NCBI GenBank assembly: GCA_965224765.1
Contig: CBDDAC010000008.1
Location: 62,001 to 126,000 of the forward strand
DNA: 64,000 nt
Direction of reading: 5' to 3'
Origin: CAZDBA01 sp965224765
GTDB taxonomy: Bacteria > Planctomycetota > Planctomycetia > Pirellulales > Pirellulaceae
The notes beneath the pieces were generated by a model. It had not been told where the DNA came from. It did not search any database and was given only the letters and a program-made list of their open reading frames with translations. A program made the position numbers and the translations under genes. How positions within the stretch are numbered: the stretch's first letter is position 1; each line of letters starts with the position of its first letter. This document shows positions 8,574-16,919 of the stretch, piece after piece.

Positions 8574-8960
8574 TTGCCTCTCAACTCAAAAAACTCAATT
8601 CGTGACACTTGGATTGAGCCGAAATTCAGTATCAAACGAATGTTACTTGCGACAGCTGCAGTGGCGGTTTCGTTCGGCGTCTTCAGTAGTTCGGCGGGGG
8701 AAGTCATCTCTGGATGGGTTGGTTTGAGTGTTGCGTTAATCTGTTTGATCGTGAAACGCAATCAGGCTTGGCCGATGCTTCGAACCGGAATTTGTGTCGT
8801 GACTGGTTGGCAGTTGGGGCTTCTTTGTAGCCGAGACGTTCTGCATCCAGACTACTTGTTGAGGGCGCAACTCCCGTCAGCATTATTGGGTGTCTTCATC
8901 GGAATCGTGATTGCCATTTGCGTGTCCATCTATCAAAAACCCAACACGTCCCTGTCATAA
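8574..8960 (+). CDS. Small membrane protein
   Basis: TTG start with AAAGGA about ten bases upstream. After a short polar N-terminus (about 20 residues, ending FSIKRM) there are three to four hydrophobic segments: LLATAAVAVSFGVFS, VISGWVGLSVALICLIV, MLRTGICVVTGWQLGLLC and ALLGVFIGIVIAICVSI. The FSI-R/K-x-LL opening is common in short planctomycete membrane proteins of unknown function. No catalytic motif is seen. Confidence 0.6.
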   Translation: MPLNSKNSIRDTWIEPKFSIKRMLLATAAVAVSFGVFSSSAGEVISGWVGLSVALICLIVKRNQAWPMLRTGICVVTGWQLGLLCSRDVLHPDYLLRAQLPSALLGVFIGIVIAICVSIYQKPNTSLS

Positions 8961-9006
8961 ACCTCCACGACATGGTTTCCAGGGAACTCAAAAATTTCAA
9001 GGAGTA

Positions 9007-9213
9007 ATGATTGGACAAAAGAAGAGATGGCAGTTCCTACGAAACCTCCCCCACATTTTCAGGTACGCATTTGGGCAAAGTTCGGTGAATTGTATTTTTG
9101 ATTCGTACAAAGGGGGACGTATTGTGTCTCCAATTAGGGGGCTGCTTATTACACGCGACTGGTTGATTGAGTGGTGGCCTGAAAGTACTAATAGGAGTGT
9201 TTTGATTGTCTGA
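9007..9213 (+). CDS. Hypothetical short protein
   Basis: AAGGAG lies two bases before the ATG, close for a ribosome-binding site. The 68-residue product (MIGQKKRWQFLRNLPHIF...) has no recognisable domain. It ends 26 bases before the terminal repeat of IS4 copy B. It could be a chance frame. Confidence 0.3.
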   Translation: MIGQKKRWQFLRNLPHIFRYAFGQSSVNCIFDSYKGGRIVSPIRGLLITRDWLIEWWPESTNRSVLIV

Positions 9214-9402
9214 AGCAACAAACGAAAAAGTCCCGTGTTCCAATAGTGTTCGGCACGATAGTTTACGGCTACCAACTCCTTGGTTTTCGCGGTGTGTTTT
9301 TGGTTATTTTCTGTTTTGAAACGAATTGTTTTCAGTATGGGCGGTGGCGTTTTTCGGACCGCGCAGCGTAGAGAGCCGTAGGAACTCTGGACAAGAACCA
9401 GC

Positions 9403-9639
9403 CTACGGAGACTGCGATTTTAATTTTTTGATGTGCGTCATCAGTTCATCTTCATCCGCCATTCCGCAGAAATAGAAGCAGATCATCTCATAAGTTCGAA
9501 GCGTTGGCTTCTTGCCCGTCCAGAGGCTGATCAACATGCAGGCGATGATCGCGCAGTACGTTTGAATCTCGATTCCTTCGGGATCGTGGCTCAGCAAGTG
9601 GCGGCAGCCGAGCATGTGCTTAAAGAAGCGAAAGAAAAT
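9403..9639 (-). pseudogene. IS4-family transposase (copy B), C-terminal part
   Basis: Reads IFFRFFKHMLGCRHLLSHDPEGIEIQ and on to KKLKSQSP. This is the C-terminus of the IS4 group in which the YREK Lys is followed by LGCRHLLS. It joins in frame to the N-terminal part (12118-13272) when the serine-recombinase element and one ATCGAA are removed. This transposase is clearly different in sequence from copy A. Confidence 0.88.
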
Positions 9640-9645
9640 TTCGAT
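9640..9645 (-). repeat. Right attachment junction (ATCGAA), element copy 2
   Basis: Minus strand: element end GACTGGAAA, then ATCGAA, then host ATTTTCTTTCGC. The host continues with TTCTTTAAGCAC, unlike copy A, showing a distinct host gene. Confidence 0.85.
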
Positions 9646-9721
9646 TTTCCAGTCACGATGCGTCCTTTGTGTACGGTATATCTGGGGAGCAGGTTACGAT
9701 TCGTTTGATTTGATTCATTCA

Positions 9722-10789
9722 TTATTGTCGGTGATTCTTGGTCGGGGTCGTGAGTTTGACTGGTTTGTTCTTGTCTTTCCAGCTGTGTTGGTAATTGCGA
9801 AGCCTGTCTAGCCGCTTCAACTCTTGAGCGTTTGCGAAGATGGCCCAGTGGCCTCCGGTCTCGGCAACTTTGCGAGCGATGACCCAACCGACTTTACGCC
9901 AACGATGCATCGTAGTGACCGGCATCTTTAGATGCATTGCCAAGTCAGGTAACCACCATTCATCCTCACGCAACTGGCTTTGATCTCGTGGTGATTTGGG
10001 CTGTATGCCGCGGCGTTCACGTTCGCGACGCATGAGTTGGCAGACAGTATTGCGTGTGAATTTCGTCGCCCGCTTTACTGGACGAAAGCCATCCTTGTTC
10101 AATGCATCGGCGATTTGTGCCAATGTTTTCCCTTCCTGCTTGAGATGCTCAACGCGTGCTATTAACTCGCCATAGTTACTCACCTGGTCGTACCTTTGTA
10201 CAGGGCGGCGGTGAGCAAGATGGCTGACGAAGCCGCCTGCGAAGCGGACCTCGACGTCCACGTTTTCACTATCACCGTTGACCGTAACAATGACACGTTC
10301 AAGTAACGTGCGTGCGATCACTTGACGATCTTCGGGACGCGTCGTTTCTGCATTCCATAGCGCTGCGACATCGGCGGACAACTCTTTGATTCGCAGGGCT
10401 TCGCTAGTCGTCAGTTCGCCTGGTTGAGCTTCAGTGAATCGACGATGCTCCAGACGAAGTTGTTCCTGATCACGAAGTTTCTCTTCCCAGCGACGTTCTA
10501 GTTCTCGGGCAACCAGTCGGTTCTCTGGATCAACCGACATGTATTGTCGATGGGCCAAACTGATCTCGTAGTCAATTCTGGCAAGCCGATGTTGCCATTG
10601 TTGATTCGCATCGACGCGTCTTTTAACGATGTCACGCGCAGCGTTGAGACTCAGTTCGATCGCTGCTGGAGTGAGTGCTTCCAGCAGAAGTCGGCCGACA
10701 AGCTCGTACCTCGACCGGGTGATGCAAGAAATCGGCTCTTCCGGCTGTTTTCTTCGAGTTTTCGCTGGTTTGTCTCGAATTGGATCCAT
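9722..10789 (-). pseudogene. Large serine recombinase, C-terminal part (copy 2)
   Basis: Identical in translation to 1634-2701: post-zinc-ribbon segment (AIELSLNAARDIVKRRV), SVDPENRLVARELERRW and C-terminal helix-turn-helix-like stretches. It is out of frame with the N-terminal part, and the zinc ribbon is missing at the same place as in copy 1. Confidence 0.75.
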
Positions 10790-11763
10790 GTAATGTACGC
10801 GTCGAATCGGTCCTTAATCAGGACACGACATTCATCGTGTTTTCGCAACGTGCGACCCGTGGTGGGTCTGCCGGGGATTTTCTTTTTTGGGTCGATTTCT
10901 CGATGGCCCCAACGATACGCTCCGGCATAGATTGGATGATGCAGGAGATTCAATAGCGTCACCCGATTGAGACGACGCCATTGCAATTGACCGCGGTCAG
11001 CACCGAAGTGGGGACGCACCGGCATTTGAATCTTGTCTTCCACCATGGATCTAAGCAGTCCACTGATACTGCCCCATTTCGAGAATCGATCAAAGATGCT
11101 TCGGACAACAGCTTGAACTTGTTCGTCGGGATCCAGCGCGAAATCACCAGCCGCTGTTCGTACGTACCCAATCGGAGGATGATTGAGCACTTCTCCGCGA
11201 GCGGCTTTGTTGCATAGTCCCAAGTACATTCGATTTTTCAATACATGGAGTTCGGCTTCACTCATCGTTCCTTTGAGACCGAGAAGCAATCGGTCGTTAT
11301 GATCACTCGGATCGTAGACGCCATCGGTATCGGCGAGTAGCGTCTGATAGATCGCACACAACTCCAACAGTGCATGCCAGTCTTTGCCAGACCGTGATAG
11401 CCGACTCATCTCCAGACCAAGCACAATCCCCACAGAGTCTTTACTGATCTCGGTGAGCAGTCGTTGGAATCCACTACGCGTTTGGCTTGACACACCACTC
11501 TGTCCAAGGTCTTCGTCGATCACTTCGACCCTGTCTCGCGCCCACCCAAAGGCAACGGCGCGATCGGCCAATGCATATTGCCTAGCCGTCGACTCTCGAT
11601 GTTCAAGTACCTGTTGTTGTGTTGACTGGCGCACGTAAACAACTGCCAGTCTGTCTAAATGCGATGACTTGATCTTGGTTGGGATCGCGGCACTGAGTTG
11701 TACTGCGCGATTGTTGATTGACTTGGCAGCTTGATCCAGTTCGGTGGATGTGTTTCTACTCAT
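10651..11763 (-). CDS. Large serine recombinase, N-terminal part (copy 2)
   Basis: Identical in translation to 660-1772: catalytic Ser in VVYVRQST, MSRLSRSGKDW and a recombinase domain, ending in an out-of-frame tail where the zinc ribbon should begin. Truncated as in copy 1. Here its upstream partner gene is frameshifted, so translational coupling to it would be altered. Confidence 0.9.
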   Translation of the reverse strand: MSRNTSTELDQAAKSINNRAVQLSAAIPTKIKSSHLDRLAVVYVRQSTQQQVLEHRESTARQYALADRAVAFGWARDRVEVIDEDLGQSGVSSQTRSGFQRLLTEISKDSVGIVLGLEMSRLSRSGKDWHALLELCAIYQTLLADTDGVYDPSDHNDRLLLGLKGTMSEAELHVLKNRMYLGLCNKAARGEVLNHPPIGYVRTAAGDFALDPDEQVQAVVRSIFDRFSKWGSISGLLRSMVEDKIQMPVRPHFGADRGQLQWRRLNRVTLLNLLHHPIYAGAYRWGHREIDPKKKIPGRPTTGRTLRKHDECRVLIKDRFDAYITWIQFETNQRKLEENSRKSRFLASPGRGTSLSADFCWKHSLQQRSN

Positions 11764-11811
11764 CGCATGTCACCTCCGGCGTTTCCGGAAGTTGGCGATG
11801 AAGCATGATCG

Positions 11812-11946
11812 TCAGACGATCGATGACCCGATGCTGGTGACCGGGCTCCAGGTGTTGCCAGAATTCGGCCAATGGGAGTGTTGGAGGCAACGGCTTGGGC
11901 GGACCGATCTGAGCTGAGCGCGGGGGGGAATCTCTGGTCGTGACAT
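11812..11946 (-). pseudogene. Frameshifted small accessory gene of the element (copy 2)
   Basis: Starts at the same GGAGG-preceded ATG as 476-667, but the C run has seven instead of eight residues. The reading changes after MSRPEIPP and stops early at 44 residues. The conserved downstream reading (SAQIGPPKPLPP) continues in another frame to 11756. Confidence 0.7.
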
Positions 11947-12111
11947 TGTTGACCTCCGTTGTCTGAAACTTCCAAATGCTCAACAGACGACCGTTGCTCA
12001 AACCAATCTGCTAGCAACAGCAACGCGTCGGCGTCGATACAGGGAAGACCATTCTTCTTATGCGGCGTGCAGATACAAGAGTGATCTTTCGGTGTATCTG
12101 GCTTGGCAGAC

Positions 12112-12117
12112 TTCGAT
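12112..12117 (-). repeat. Left attachment junction (ATCGAA), element copy 2
   Basis: Minus strand: host TGGGCG, ATCGAA (Ile-Glu of the YREK motif), then element GTCTGCCAAG. Confidence 0.85.
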
Positions 12118-13272
12118 CGCCCAGCGATGGGAGAAGATCAAGGCAATTACTTCCGCCGGAACGTCCATCAGATTCGTGGCGATCCGCAACACGCCATCAC
12201 TGTTGACTCCGTTGGAACTGCCTTTGTACAGCCCTCGAGTCGTATGCGGGTTGCAGCGAACACAAATCACCCGCAACTTGTGATCGGGACGGCTCTTAAC
12301 CAATCCGCTGGAGAAGGTGACGACTTCATCGCTGATGATTTCGCTAATTTCGGCGGCCTCGTTTCGATATCTGGTCTCCTGTGTTTGCCACTTGCTGTTG
12401 TCTCGCAAGCGACAGACGTAACTGCTTTTGGCCGCCACAATTTGATTGAACAGTGTGAACTTCTGATAGCCGCGATCCATCACGTACAAACGATCAGGCT
12501 CCAAAACCTCCGACATCATCGAGCGTTCATCATATTCACCACCGCCGTTGGGAGCCAGGTCCATTCGCACTGGCCAACCTTTGGCAATCTCGAAATGCGT
12601 ATGCAAACGCCATTTCACCATGCCGCTGCCGGTGGATTGTTTCCGAACCGAGGCCTCCATCATTTGTGGCAAGGCCGATAGCAGCGTGCCGTCAACCAGC
12701 GTGATCGTCTGGTCGATATTCTTCAGTCGAGAATCGGTGGCGATTGGCTGAAGTTGCTCACCCAGTTCCTTGATGATCTCCTTGAGCGACTGTGGATTAA
12801 AAACAGACGTGGCTTCGGATAACGAACCGAGCGAAGCGCGGGCACACCCAAGCTTTTTCTGAACTTTCTTGAGCTCACTGGCTTGTTGGATTCCCCGCAG
12901 CGAAGTCACGATGGGATTGAACAGGTAGAGAAGTATCAGCATACAATACTGATCGTAATGCAGCTTGCGGTTGCCTGCGATGTCACGCTCGCAGCCCTCT
13001 TGGTGCAAACGCCCCAATAGCGGTGCGAGTTGGTCGAAGTATTTCAAACCGGTAATGTCAGACGATTTGATTTTCGATTTGCCGGAAGGCGAATCCGATT
13101 CGTCCTGGGCCATCGCCTCGCCTGACGCGTTTTCAGAGTCAATTGGGCTCACCGGGCCATTGAGTTTTCGATCGGCAAGACGTTTGCTACGCTGCCTCCT
13201 CGCTTTGCGGGCGAGGCGCTGCGTTGATTCCGTCTCGAGCGAACTTTTCTGGTTGGAAGCTGATTGCGACAA
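12118..13272 (-). pseudogene. IS4-family transposase (copy B), N-terminal part
   Basis: About 385 codons before the junction. The basic, Ser-rich N-terminus is followed by GLKYFDQLAPLLGRLHQEGC, then TITLVDGTLLSALPQ (first catalytic Asp) and DRLYVMDRGYQKF (second Asp). The host part ends with FSHRWAI just before ATCGAA, the place of the catalytic Glu. Reading on into the element adds the tail VCQARYTERSLLYLHAA, the same as in copy A. Precise excision would restore a complete DDE transposase. Confidence 0.9.
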
Positions 13273-13542
13273 CGTGACAGCAATTCAATTGCGAACGATT
13301 GCACCTTCTTACATGGTCTTCCCCATCAGAAGTGTACAGTTTGCTAAGCATGAAAAACGAATTGAGCGCGAAGGCTTTCGCTCTCTGGCTTCACCAACCA
13401 AGGTGCCTTCGATGTCGCCCTTGTTTTCGCCATCGTCGGTCGCCAAGTTCGCTGGCGCGAATGCTGCGCGAGCGACCAACGGCTGACTCCAACGAAGGTG
13501 ACATCTCCAAGGCCAATTAAGACTTTCTCTTTCTTCTTTTTG

Positions 13543-14412
13543 TCAGGCCGCCAATTCAAATTGGATTGGACTGACGTAGCCCAATGATGAGTGAAGGCGA
13601 ATTCGATTGTAGTATTGTTCAATATATTTGTTCAAGCTGCGCTGAACATGTAACTGACAAACGTAATTTTCCCAATAAACACATTCGGTCTTTAACGATC
13701 GGTAAAAACTTTCCATCACGGCGTTATCCCAGCAGTTGCCTTTGCGGCTCATACTGGGGCGATAGTGGTTGTCAGCGATTCGTTTTTGAAAGGCCTCGCT
13801 ACAGAATTGGCTACCGCGATCGGTGTGAACAATCAAATCAGATTTCGGTTGACGAATCGTGATTGCCATTTGCAAAGCATCGACGGCCAACTGAGCGTCG
13901 ATTCGGTCACTGATCTTCCAGCCAACGATTCGCCTGGAGAACAAGTCCAGGATCGTCGTCAGGTAGATCCAACCGGTGCGGGTGTCGATGTAGGTCGTAT
14001 CGGCCACCCACTTCTGGTTCGGTTCTTGAGCCGTAAAATTCCGATCAAGCAGGTTTTCTGCTACCGGCAACGAGTGCCTCGAATCGGTCGTCGTTACGAA
14101 TCTGCGTTTGCATCGTGCTGCAATGCATGCTTGCCGCATCAGTCGGGCGACGGTTTTGATATTGCAGGGTTCACCATGAGCTAACAGCTCTCGGTGAATT
14201 CGCGGACTGCCGTAGCCTTTGTGTTGGGCGTGGATTGCTTTGATCAACGTCAACAATCGAGTCGCACGTTGTTCTCGGGCGCCAGCCAATTCAGTCTGAC
14301 GCCGTTGATCCTTGCTCCACTGGTAAAACCCGCTACTGGAAACCTTGAGCAAACGACACATCGTTTGCACAGGCCATCTTTTGCGATGATCTTCAATAAA
14401 CTTGAATCTCAT
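13543..14412 (-). CDS. IS3-family transposase OrfB (289 aa), copy B
   Basis: Integrase core with the DDE triad: WVADTTYIDTRTGWIYL (Asp), LIVHTDRGSQFCSEAF (Asp) and GNCWDNAVMESFYRSLK (Glu). The N-terminal HTH_21-like region (GYGSPRIHRELLAHG) is present. The natural product is the OrfAB fusion made by -1 frameshifting at A6G. In this copy the frameshift site and orfA are separated from orfB by the group II intron, so no fusion can form without splicing. Start ATG at 14412, the Met of MRFKFIEDHRKRWP. Confidence 0.9.
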   Translation of the reverse strand: MRFKFIEDHRKRWPVQTMCRLLKVSSSGFYQWSKDQRRQTELAGAREQRATRLLTLIKAIHAQHKGYGSPRIHRELLAHGEPCNIKTVARLMRQACIAARCKRRFVTTTDSRHSLPVAENLLDRNFTAQEPNQKWVADTTYIDTRTGWIYLTTILDLFSRRIVGWKISDRIDAQLAVDALQMAITIRQPKSDLIVHTDRGSQFCSEAFQKRIADNHYRPSMSRKGNCWDNAVMESFYRSLKTECVYWENYVCQLHVQRSLNKYIEQYYNRIRLHSSLGYVSPIQFELAA

Positions 14413-14440
14413 CGGCTTCCGTTGGCAAAGATGGCCGTGG

Positions 14441-14521
14441 GCCAGGTGGCCCGAGGCGATTACTCGCCCCGGGCTCCCACAGATCCGTACATGCACGCAT
14501 TAGAGCATACGGCTCCTCACA
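14441..14521 (-). ncRNA. Group II intron domains V and VI
   Basis: Minus strand: GAGGAGCCGTATG pairs with CATGTACGGATCTG to form domain V. The following hairpin, CCCGGGGCGA/TCGCCTCGGG, is domain VI, with an unpaired A near the 3' side as the likely branch point. Confidence 0.7.
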
Positions 14522-15839
14522 TCAAACGTTCGCCTTGCGTGTCTTCATGACCGAGTGAACAACACGTAGCGGTGGCAGCGGAAAGGTCTCAAGCAAACGA
14601 TTAAATTTCAGCCAGTCCAGTTTTCGTTTCCGATCGCGGCGGCAAAGCCAACGACGCCAGACACGATGAACTAAATAGCGAAACTTCTGCAGTGATCTTC
14701 CGTTACCTGTAATTCCATAGTACGCGTCATGTCCTCGAATCTTTCGACAGAGAGCGGCATGCTGGTCGGCGATCCGATCGTGACGATGGGATCGACACCA
14801 ACGAGAAATGGACTGGACTGAGCGGGTCAGACGAGAAGACATCGTCTGTCGTTTGACCACGCGTTTGCCGCTTCGGGAGCGACTCCAGTAATGAGTAAAA
14901 CCCAGCAAGTCGAAGGTCTCAGGCCGTTTGCTGGTCGAACCACTGGTGAGTGGGCGCAGCAACGGACGTCGAAAATCGACAAGACGAGTTTTCTCTGGAT
15001 GGATGGTCAGACCGAACTTGGAGCAACGTTTGCCCAGAACGGCCAGGACGCGGCGGGCATCCGATTCCACTTCGAAAATCATCACCGCATCATCGGCATA
15101 CCGAACCAAATGAGCTCGGGCCCGCATGCAAGGAACAACATCATCGTGGAACCACCTGTCCCAAAACGTAGTGAAGAAACGCATTCGCTAATAATGGCGA
15201 AACGACTCCACCTTGCGGACTGCCACGGCCCGGGTAACTGATGTTCCCCGAATCCATCACACCCGCATTTAACCATTTACCGATCAGACGTAACAAAACG
15301 CCATCGCAAACTCTTCGCCGTAGAAACGTTCGGAGATGACCATGGTCCAGAGTATCGAAAAACTTTCGCAAATCGACTTCCAGTACAAAACCACCTTTCA
15401 AGTCCATCGTGTGTTTCCACGTCGATGCAATCGCCTGATGGGCTGAACGGCCAGGACGAAAACCGTACGAACAATCCAGAAAATCCTGTTCGTAGATCGG
15501 CTCCAACAGCATCAGCACTGCTCGCTGCAAAACCTTGTCTTCGAACGTTGGAATACCAATCGGACGCGTTTCGTTGCTGTTGCCCTTGGGGATCTGAACA
15601 CGACGCACTGGTGGTGCACGGTAGGTCCCCGATTGGACTCGCTTCAGCAACGATTGCAAATTGGCATTGAGATTAGATTCGTAGTCGGCTGCCGTCACGC
15701 CGTCGACTCCCGCTGCACCGTCTTTACGTGTGCGACGAAAGGCTTCGGCCAACCACTCAAGATCCATCTGGTGAGCAAGGCTTGTGAAAACCAACTCAGG
15801 CGAACGCTTCGCCAACTCGGCTATCCGACGCTGTTTCAT
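14522..15839 (-). pseudogene. ltrA: Group II intron reverse transcriptase/maturase with one frameshift
   Basis: The first frame (start Met at 15839, MKQRRIAELAKRSPE) holds RT blocks RTRKDGAAGVDGVT, RPIGIPTFEDKVLQRAV, YGFRPGRSAHQAI and SPQGGVVSPLLAN. The second frame holds HLVRYADDAVMIF (catalytic YADD), EKTRLVDF and the GII maturase domain (GFTHYWSRSRSGK, RGHDAYYGITGN). They are separated by a single extra base in a GGG run (CCC at 15160-15162 on the plus strand), between LLANAFLHYVL and DRWFHDD. Removing one G gives a continuous protein of normal length. Either a true mutation or a sequencing indel. Confidence 0.85.
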
Positions 15840-16472
15840 GGATACGTTATTCAAGTTTCTGTGCACTCGCCGTAGTTCCCAACATCGGTTGTTTGATGTG
15901 ACATCCCGCTTCCCTCCATCGGGTCCTCGCTGAGTCGCAAGTTCCCCGAATTCCACGGTTACTATCAGGATGCTCCGATTCCCCGTTTGTTCATCTTGCC
16001 TCGCTCCGGTTCGCGTTCGCTTGGCAATACCAAGTGTGCTGCGGTTAATTTCGTTTCTCCCGTTGCCACCACAGACTCAAACAACGGACCGAGAGTTGGT
16101 ATTCCGGTCTCGCCGGACGATTCACTTGGAAACAACTGGGCCTCCCAGGTTTCTGGGGAACCCCAATATCCATCTGCACATGTTCTTCGACCCCGGCCGG
16201 ACAACAGGCCGCTAACCACTTCGCGGTTGTTGCATGGCTCCCGCTAAAAAGAAAACGAAAGCTCCAACATTGTACTCTTTCGAGGCTCAATAGCATGGCT
16301 TCTGGAATCGCTGTCTACGCTTCGCAGCGCCGGTTACCCGGACACCACGCAAGACTCGCTTCCGGCTGCTGGTTAGGCTTTACCGGGTGAGGTTAACTCA
16401 CTGGGTTCCAGCAAAAGATTTCAATTCAACAACTCATCAAATATCCTCCTCTTCCAGACTTTCCTGGCGCAA

Positions 16473-16725
16473 CCTTTTTTAGAATATCTCGCTCGATCTT
16501 GAGTTGACGGTTTTCCTCCTGGAGCTGCCGAATCACTTTCATTTCCTGCGAAACCGTTTCAACATTCTCTAAAGGCTGGTCGCCATACTTCTTTTTCCAG
16601 CGACGGATATTGCTGACTTCCAGGCCCAGGTCTGTCGCCACTTGACGTGCCGTCAGACCCTTCTCAATCATCAATTTGACCGCCTCAAGCTTGTATTCCA
16701 ATGAATAAATACGACGTTCTGACAT
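16473..16725 (-). pseudogene. IS3-family OrfA (copy B), 5' part, interrupted by the intron
   Basis: MSERRIYSLEYKLEAVKLM, then the HTH segment GLTARQVATDLGLEVSNIRRW and a leucine-zipper-like tail (QEENRQLKIERDILKK). Identical to the intact OrfA at 35905-36189 up to the A6GG frameshift signal, where the intron begins. Read-through into the intron adds VAPGKSGRGGYLMSC. Confidence 0.88.
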
Positions 16726-16919
16726 CTCTAATCTCCATCATGTAAACAGCAGTAAAAAGCTTAACCACTGTCCACCAATAATGGGTAGGACCAACATGCT
16801 ATCGATCAATTCTTACAATCGCTGCCGCTACTTTACGGCGAAATCCCGTTCTCGCGAATCAAAAAACTATCTACGCAAGTACCATGCCGAACACTATTGG
16901 ACCTGTCACATATTGCTTG

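Larger units (their letters stand above)
9640..12117 (-). mobile_element. Serine-recombinase element, copy 2, inserted in a second IS4 transposase
   Basis: 2,472 bp (one ATCGAA counted), on the opposite strand to copy 1 but in the same orientation relative to its IS4 host gene. Bounded by ATCGAA (TTCGAT on the plus strand) at 9640-9645 and 12112-12117. Gene content and recombinase sequence are the same as copy 1; the one difference I noticed is a C7 rather than C8 run in the small leader gene. The two copies are inverted repeats flanking 2784-9639, so ordinary recombination between them would invert that segment. Confidence 0.9.
14441..16472 (-). mobile_element. Group II intron inserted at the IS3 frameshift site
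   Basis: Comparison with the empty IS3 copy fixes the insert to 2,032 bp between AAAAAAGG and CCACGG, within one base. The 5' end reads (G)TTGCGCCAGG, close to the usual GTGCGCC. The 3' end has a domain V/VI-like region: GAGCCGTATG, then CATGTACGGATCTG, followed by the CCCGGGGCGAGTAATCGCC hairpin with a bulged A. The open reading frame is a group II RT with a frameshift, so self-mobility is doubtful. Confidence 0.88.
13314..16793 (-). mobile_element. IS3-family element (copy B), split by a group II intron
   Basis: Ends TGGTCTTCCCCATCAGAAG and (complement) TGGTCCTACCCATTATTGG are imperfect inverted repeats. The flanking ACA (13311-13313 and 16794-16796) is a 3-bp target duplication, normal for IS3. 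Length without the 2,032-bp intron is 1,448 bp, the same as the uninterrupted copy at 34810-36257. It is inserted in the leader of the IS4 copy B transposase. Confidence 0.92.
9240..16900 (-). mobile_element. IS4-family element (copy B) with two nested insertions
   Basis: Terminal inverted repeats of 16 identical bases, CCAATAGTGTTCGGCA, occupy 9240-9255 and (complement) 16885-16900, extending imperfectly inward. Inside are an IS4 transposase split by the serine-recombinase element (9640-12117), and an IS3 element with a 3-bp duplication (13314-16793) lying 41 bp upstream of the transposase start. Subtracting both insertions leaves about 1.7 kb, a normal IS4 length. I see no convincing target duplication at the outer ends. 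Confidence 0.85.

Noticed and set aside
13765..14184. 139-residue open frame antisense to IS3 orfB (also at 35261-35680)
   Set aside because: Appears in both IS copies only because the IS is duplicated; it is a mirror frame of the DDE transposase.
9240..16900. Treating 9240-16900 as one large composite transposon with cargo
   Set aside because: All internal DNA is explained by IS4 plus two later insertions with their own boundaries; no passenger genes remain.
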